DNA of 64,000 nt from NCBI GenBank assembly GCA_003254885.1, contig QANT01005716.1, positions 1-64,000 of the forward strand. Direction: 5' to 3'. Made by a program: the position numbers and the translations under genes. Origin of the DNA: Purshia tridentata. Lineage: Eukaryota > Streptophyta > Magnoliopsida > Rosales > Rosaceae. Positions 57,850 to 64,000 of this stretch are shown piece by piece. Within the stretch, counting starts at the first letter, position 1, and each line of letters starts with the position of its first letter. The notes beneath the pieces were generated by a model, which was given only the letters and a program-made list of their open reading frames with translations, had not been told where the DNA came from and did not search any database.

Positions 57850-60800
57850 CAGCAGAGACCAGACATATTGGGACAAGTGTCAATCCAAGATGTGTGTCCC
57901 AGGTGTATGGGTACAAATACTAATTATTTTTCTTTTTGCCAATATTTGGATACCAATATTTCCAACAACAAAATATTAAATAAACATTTATTTTTTTGGA
58001 GGAGAAATTAAAAACAAAACGAACATTTATTAGTGGCAGAGACAATCTTCACCTGGTATGGTACTTTTCTGTTCAAATTCAATTTTTACCTTCCCTTTAG
58101 ATTTAATTTGGTGGATATACTCAAGCAAATTGATGAACTTGCTCCATTTATAAAATTGTAGAGTAAAATAGCAAATACCAACTAATTAATTGCGCGTTTA
58201 ATTGGCATGTTTGTGTGTATTGACATGTACAGGGCATAACAACTCAGAAGAAGGGACCATTTATATAAGGATTCAGAAGAAGGACTTGAGATATTAACCA
58301 TGAGCTTCATTGAATAGAAAGAAAATCAACATAACGCACTACGTACAGTATTGAATACAATGCATTGAAAATAACTGCATTCACTGTACATGTAACGTTC
58401 TGATCGAATTTGAAATTAGGTTCAATGAATCAGTACGTTAAGATCCTTGTAATTTCTTCCAAAAAACTACAATTTTTGGAGTGATGGACCAAATGGCCAT
58501 TTACTCTATTCTACTGTTGGGTATCTCATAAAAATGTAAAATTAAAAATTTTGGTACAATAATTGGCGAGACAATTAGATTTAAATTCCATTCTCCACCA
58601 ACATTAATTGTAGAACAAAGTCAATTTTCTATTAGTCAAACAGCTATAATTAACATATGGGGCATGCAAACACGAGTGACATGGTAGCTTAACTAGGCCT
58701 TGACTAAGCTTTTCTTGATTTTACTAGAAATTTTGGAGGCGATGGAAGACAAAACTCGATCTTGTTCCTTGATTGATTTGGCAAAGGTGTTCGAAAATGT
58801 TCTAGCTAATTAACTAAGGGCCTAAGACTAATTAAAAGCGTATCCAATCGAATCTTGGAAGACTTTATCTTTGGCAATATTTCAAAGTTAAACCGATACG
58901 GAAATCAACATTTATTATATTCGTATGTAGCTCGGAAAATAATTCGGCCACCGGCCCGCCGCCTTCTTTAATCACTCATTAATTACTTCCAGGAATCCAC
59001 TAGTATTTTCTATTAGAAAAAGCCTAGAAGTGACCTTATATTACACACGTGCATGGTACTCAAAATCTGATCTCTTATTACATTAAATGGCTTAATCTAT
59101 GCATTAACATTTTCAATTTTTCATAGGTATAGGGTCACCTATAGAAGATTTTCGCACGTGTAATTATATAGTCTGCTTAACTAGGCTCGCCCATATTGAT
59201 TAAAATTAAAAGTTGAAATAAATATCCATTTTTCTTTGTAAGGTTACGGCCGGGTATGAAGATCGAATGAGACATGGTTGAATTAGACAACTATACAACG
59301 ATTGTATACAAGATTCTTAGTTTGTAGGGTAAAAAGAAGAGATTCGGAGAGGATATAAATTAATGAATAATGTTGTTCAGTGGGGACGGATGAATAGCCA
59401 TAGTGGCATCCAGCTCATCCTGTTTAATATTCTTAATATCTCCAACCTTCCAGATCGGATTCATATCCTTGCTTGGGCTCATCGCTCACTCCCTCCAATC
59501 TCTCCATCAAGATTTTTAACCGTGCACCTATTAAGCTTGAATAATATTATATATACGGGAGCGTGTTGAAAAAAATCTTAGATTGAAAATGTGAGAGTTT
59601 TATTATTAGTTTATAAAAATTTGGACTACTCATCTAATTGTCAATTGATTTTGGATTAAATACTCAAATTTTATCCTAGCTAGCTAGGACCTTAGAGATA
59701 CATGGATTTGTCCTTCATGTTGCTATCTAGTTTGAATTCAGCTGAAAGGAGTAGGATTTAGATTTCATTAATTTTCGTATTATATTCAAGGGTAGGGCCG
59801 CAGGGGTGGCCTTAAGAGTAGGTGAAATAGACAACGATTTTTGTTCCTTAAATTTATAGATTATATATTATATTACATTAGGTCTGACTAATGTACGTAT
59901 ATAAATAATAATGATCTCATTTTTATGATTTAATTATACGAATAGAGGAAAGGAAATATTCTTTTAACACTTTTTTGGGGGTATATGTGTGATCCACGTG
60001 ACATATATTCATGACTTAATAACTAGTAAGGAAATAATAAAAAACAAATATAGCAAGAACTCAAAGTCATTTATATGTGTAAATTTAGTTTAGTTTAGTT
60101 TTATGGCAGGCAGTGAAATATGACAATGTTAAAAATTTTAACAACCAAGTACCAGCCAAAGTGGGGTAACGACCGATTAAAATTGGGCACGATGAAGGAT
60201 ACGACATGGGTAGGCCATATATATTTGAGTGCATGTTTTAATCTTAATTTTAATTTTAATTTTTGGACAATCACGTTTTCAATCATTTTAAAGGACGTAC
60301 AAAAGATACTCTCTGCCCTTCTATATAGACATGCACGAAAACCTATACAAACAGGAATGGAGGATGGGCATGAACAGCCCTTTCAGTAGTGCATGTGTGA
60401 CTACTGTCAACCTAATTTGCCTGGTAGAGGATCCAGTTCGTTTATTGACATGCACACAGTCAAATCAAATTAGCTACAGCAATTAATGTGTATACTCCCA
60501 TGTATGGTGTCTCACTGTCTCATGTTTCATGTTGTGCCCACAATGTATCATTTTCTCATGTCCATGTCCATGGTGTCTCATGTTTTCCACAACTAATTGA
60601 TTAAGAAATGTTGATAATTCCATATTTTCAAGCATTGAATTCTGAACTCTATATGTATGAATGCTTAATTAGCTAAGAAAAAATAAATAAATAGACAATA
60701 TGAAATATGTTACATCTTATTTGATCATGTCCAAACCTCTAAATAGGTTAATATGAACTATTTTTTGCCCAACAATCACATAGTAATAAAATGGACAATT

Positions 60801-60940
60801 CACACTCTAACTCTTACGTACATAAGTCAAAACCGAGTGCCTCTATTACGAATGTGCCTTTAATTAAGAATCTTGCTACATTGATCTACTGTTGGCTATG
60901 CATGGTCTATTGGCCTCTGTCATTTCACTGATCAGAGTGT
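57850..60940. other. Upstream intergenic DNA of the P450 gene
   Basis: AT-rich DNA without recognisable coding regions. Open frames near 59363 and 60120 have no domain or splice support. I could not identify specific hormone-response elements with confidence. Confidence 0.5.
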
Positions 60941-61132
60941 TCATGTCACATGCTGAACAATATTACTAGCAATGTAGCTAGCTCGTTCCAAAGTCTCAAC
61001 CATAATGTTATGATCTTGTTTGGTTTTTCAGGGAACGTTTTGGCAACCCCTTCAACGTGGCTATCATGAATTTGGGTACAACCTGCATGTACAGCCAACT
61101 CCACGAGTATCTTATTCATCCCTGCCTTTTCA

Positions 61133-61437
61133 GAGTTGTATTGTGTGTTTAATGCCCATTGGTCTTTCGTGGGAGAAAATCTTGCCGAAGATACTAGGAT
61201 AATCAATAATACAAGGGAAGGTGTCCCAAATGTAGGACGAAGGCCAGCATGCACTGATGCACAACATGGAGAGCTATTTCGCTCACCTCAGCAAAATAAT
61301 TTCCCACAACATGTCAACAACAGCACAAGCATGCTTAAAATGTACGACGAACTGACCATCTAGTAGGTCATCTGCATTGCATTTTGATTAGCTGCAGCAG
61401 TACTTTATTTGCTTTCTGTTTGTTTTCTTTGAATAAA
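61133..61437 (+). other. Possible orphan last exon with poly(A) signal
   Basis: After a pyrimidine-rich CTGCCTTTTCAG acceptor (ending 61131) an open frame runs to a TAG at 61361-61363 and encodes a hydrophilic tail ending STSMLKMYDELTI. An AATAAA (about 61432) follows about 70 bp later. The arrangement would suit a terminal exon, but no upstream exon or known domain was found. It may equally be chance. Confidence 0.25.
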
Positions 61438-61439
61438 TC

Positions 61440-64000
61440 AGCTTAAGCGTTAATTAGAAAAGCCTTAGCTAGCTGTTTAACTTTTCCATTTGTACGTTGT
61501 AAGCACAAATTCGGTAATTAATGATACAGTGTTAGCTAGGTTGATGTTTGCAGCTAATTAATGATACGAACCAGCTTCCGAAGAATATGTAGAATTAATG
61601 TTCGCAGCTAAGAGTAAGAGTGATTTTAGTGGGGAACAAGGATGGTGTGTTGATAACAATCAACCATTAACTAGCTATGCTTACATGCATATGTACTAGG
61701 TGATACTATAGAGTAGTGTGCATGTGAAAAATTATTGTTACGTGATGTTATTTAATTTACATACGTGTTATGTATAATTGTTAGATTTCAATATAAGTTG
61801 TCTAAATATTTGACTTAAGTAGCGCCACATGTGCGATAGCGTGTGAGAATGTAAAACATGTTGTCCCAAATTGAAAAAATATAACCTTGTATGTTGGCTT
61901 ATAAAAGTCTAGAGTTACTCTTCTTATTGCTATTTTGTTCTTTGAGATTGACGAACCCCCACCCCACCCCTTTTTTTGGTCATCAAACAAAACAATTGAT
62001 ACAACACTATTTACTAGTGTTTTTGTTGCCAAAACACAAAAAAAGAATATTAATTAACCTCTTTCAATTTATGCAAATCATCATTTGTTTTAGTAGTTAT
62101 GAGTTTAAAACTCATAGAGATTAGTTTATTGATAAATAAAAAAACTCCTTTCAATATATTAATTAGTACCATAAAAAGGAATAACTTTATTGTTTGTTTC
62201 AATTTTTGGACACAGTCGAGCCTCATTTCCCATCCACATGGTAATGCGCGTGTGAGTCGTTTCCAAAGTAAGGCTGAAGAAAAATATACTGGGAGATCTT
62301 AGCTAGTCTTGAAATTCATAGTAGGCATTATTGTGTATCATGATTCATGAGCTAGCAGTAACAATTGGGGATACAGATATCGACTATAGATTTGGTCCAT
62401 GCATCGCATGCAAAACGCCCAAGAAAGTACGTATATAAAATAAAATAAAGATGATGAAAGCTAGATTCAAGATCCTAATTATATATATATATATATATCG
62501 GATCATCATCATCATCATCAATATAATTTTTCTGTAAGTACTCGGTCACTTCGATTTTGGCCTGCAACGTGTGCATGCATGCCTGCCTGGAAAGAGAGTG
62601 AGTGCGGTGATAGAGACATGGAGGAATTCAGATTTTCAAACCCATTCTCTACTTGTTTTGAACTTGTAATTACGTGCTCATATTTATTTGACTTTTAATT
62701 TTAATTGTGTATTATAAATTTAATTATGATTCTTTTTATTTGATATCGATTAAAGAATGTATGGTGTACGTAGGGATGATTTCGGTACAATTACTCATTT
62801 TTGGCTATGTTACCTTTTAATAGTTGGAAATCGTATATTTAAATATTGGTACAGAGATATGGAGAGATGGCAACAAAGAGATGGAAAGATGGAGAGAGCG
62901 AAATATGGAGAAATGGAGGAGTTCTTTTAAAGCTACAGAATTGAATCCGAAGATTCGTGTTTAATCTCTTGCTTGACTTTTGTTTCTTGACGCTTCGCTA
63001 TATCATATATCAATATCATTTTCACCGGTATAGTACGATACTTTTACCGATATTAAGAATGTAAAAAAATTATCATACCGATTGGTAACGGTATTGATAT
63101 TTTTTTATATTTAGGTAAAAAAATGTAGTCCTAGTAGTACGTAGAAGAATAAAAAGACTTGCATTTCTCTTTTTGAGTAGCTACTTTAGCTTTACCTTAC
63201 ATGTATTTTTTTTCCAATATGTATCTTTTATACTGCAAGCGCAGTCGGCAGCACTGAGTGCATGCATGGATCATATTTAGCAACAAAGTTTAAGAATCGT
63301 AGAATCTGTAGCAAGTACTTGTGCGTACGTATTGCAAGTATGTAATGTGAAACAATTAGAATTAGAACTAGAATTAGAATGAGTTATGAATTCAACCTCA
63401 TTTGATGTACCCAAAATGCTTGTCAATTCCTTGATATATAGTGCTAGGCTGGCAACTAGCTGCTAGCTATATGTTTGTTTGGTAATCATATTCAAACCAC
63501 ATGCATTGCAGGCTAATAAAATGAACAAAATCATAATGATTAGCCAAGCAAGCAGTCAAATGTTTCCCACTTTTCTAGCACCTTTTGGCAAAAAAAATTG
63601 AATCCAATCTCCGTCACCGAAAAATAATTGAAATAATTGATAGATAGAAAAAGTTGGGCCGTTGATTGCAAGTTTGGAACAAATAAATATACGGCGGATG
63701 GTGGGCTCCGAAGCAGCATCAAATATCAATCAATCGGGGATCGCGCGAGAAGATAAAAAAAATATTCTTTATATATAGCAAGCCAGCTGTTGTTCATGTA
63801 GTCCACGTTTTGTGGTTTAGCCAATCTGCTTCATAACCCCATCTCCAATCATCAACCATTCAACCCTTTTAGCCAATTACAAGAGAATCCTAATGGGACC
63901 TAACCCAAGCTTCGACCTGCCACATCACAATTCCAGCTGGCGAATCTGAAGAAATGCATTGCATCAGGTATCTGGGAATCTTCACTAGCAATGCTAGACT
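61440..64000. other. Intergenic DNA to the window end
   Basis: No gene is recognised. It includes low-complexity patches: purine-rich GAGATGGAGAGATGG wording at about 62850-62925 and AGAATTAGAACTAGAATTAG at about 63357-63380. Confidence 0.5.
62479..62522. repeat. AT and ATC microsatellites
   Basis: A TA dinucleotide run of about ten units is followed, after CGG, by six ATC/TCA trinucleotide units. Confidence 0.9.

Overview
The window is nuclear DNA from a flowering plant, most likely a eudicot. The evidence is spliced genes with GT-AG introns, a CYP707A-type P450, plant families of Mutator-like (MULE) and CACTA transposases, and LTR elements of plant type. I cannot name the species. About 85-90% of the window is mobile DNA in different states of decay. 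Two single N bases (7590 and 49819) mark assembly joins.

Layout. 1-1206: AT-rich flank with a CAATTG-rich minisatellite. 1207-15176: a head-to-head and tail-to-tail pile-up of one non-autonomous LTR family that carries only a Gag region and no recognisable pol. It has one plus-strand copy (2995-7589), one minus-strand copy (8709-15176) and two partial minus-strand copies. The stretch before the 3' LTR holds tandem arrays of a 38-bp unit. In the minus copy these have grown into near-perfect 114-bp repeats that are open in all three forward frames. 15.2-39.3 kb: a DNA-transposon district. It contains two decayed copies of a DUF1985 plus Ulp1-type cysteine protease gene in opposite orientations, a damaged MULE transposase, an apparently intact two-exon coiled-coil gene with a decayed paralogue, and Cys-rich reading frames. 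It also holds many foldback elements built from GTGGACA/TGTCCAC words. 40.8-44.1 kb: a decayed CACTA (TNP2/DUF4218/DUF4216) transposase. 44.1-54.8 kb: AT-rich DNA, a 0.5-kb pyrimidine tract and remnants of other LTR elements. 54.8-56.3 kb: terminal-inverted-repeat elements. 56.4-57.8 kb: the first four exons of a CYP707A-type (abscisic acid 8'-hydroxylase family) gene on the minus strand with a TATA box. The heme-binding half is not in the window. 57.9-64 kb: mostly AT-rich intergenic DNA with microsatellites and one weak orphan exon candidate.

How the parts relate. The MULE transposase, the protease genes, the coiled-coil genes and the small foldback elements all lie in the same 24 kb. At least one small element has a 9-bp target duplication and ends resembling the large terminus near 39.3 kb. 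The simplest reading is an old composite MULE system: a large element with accessory genes plus miniature derivatives. The only gene likely to have served the plant directly is the truncated P450.
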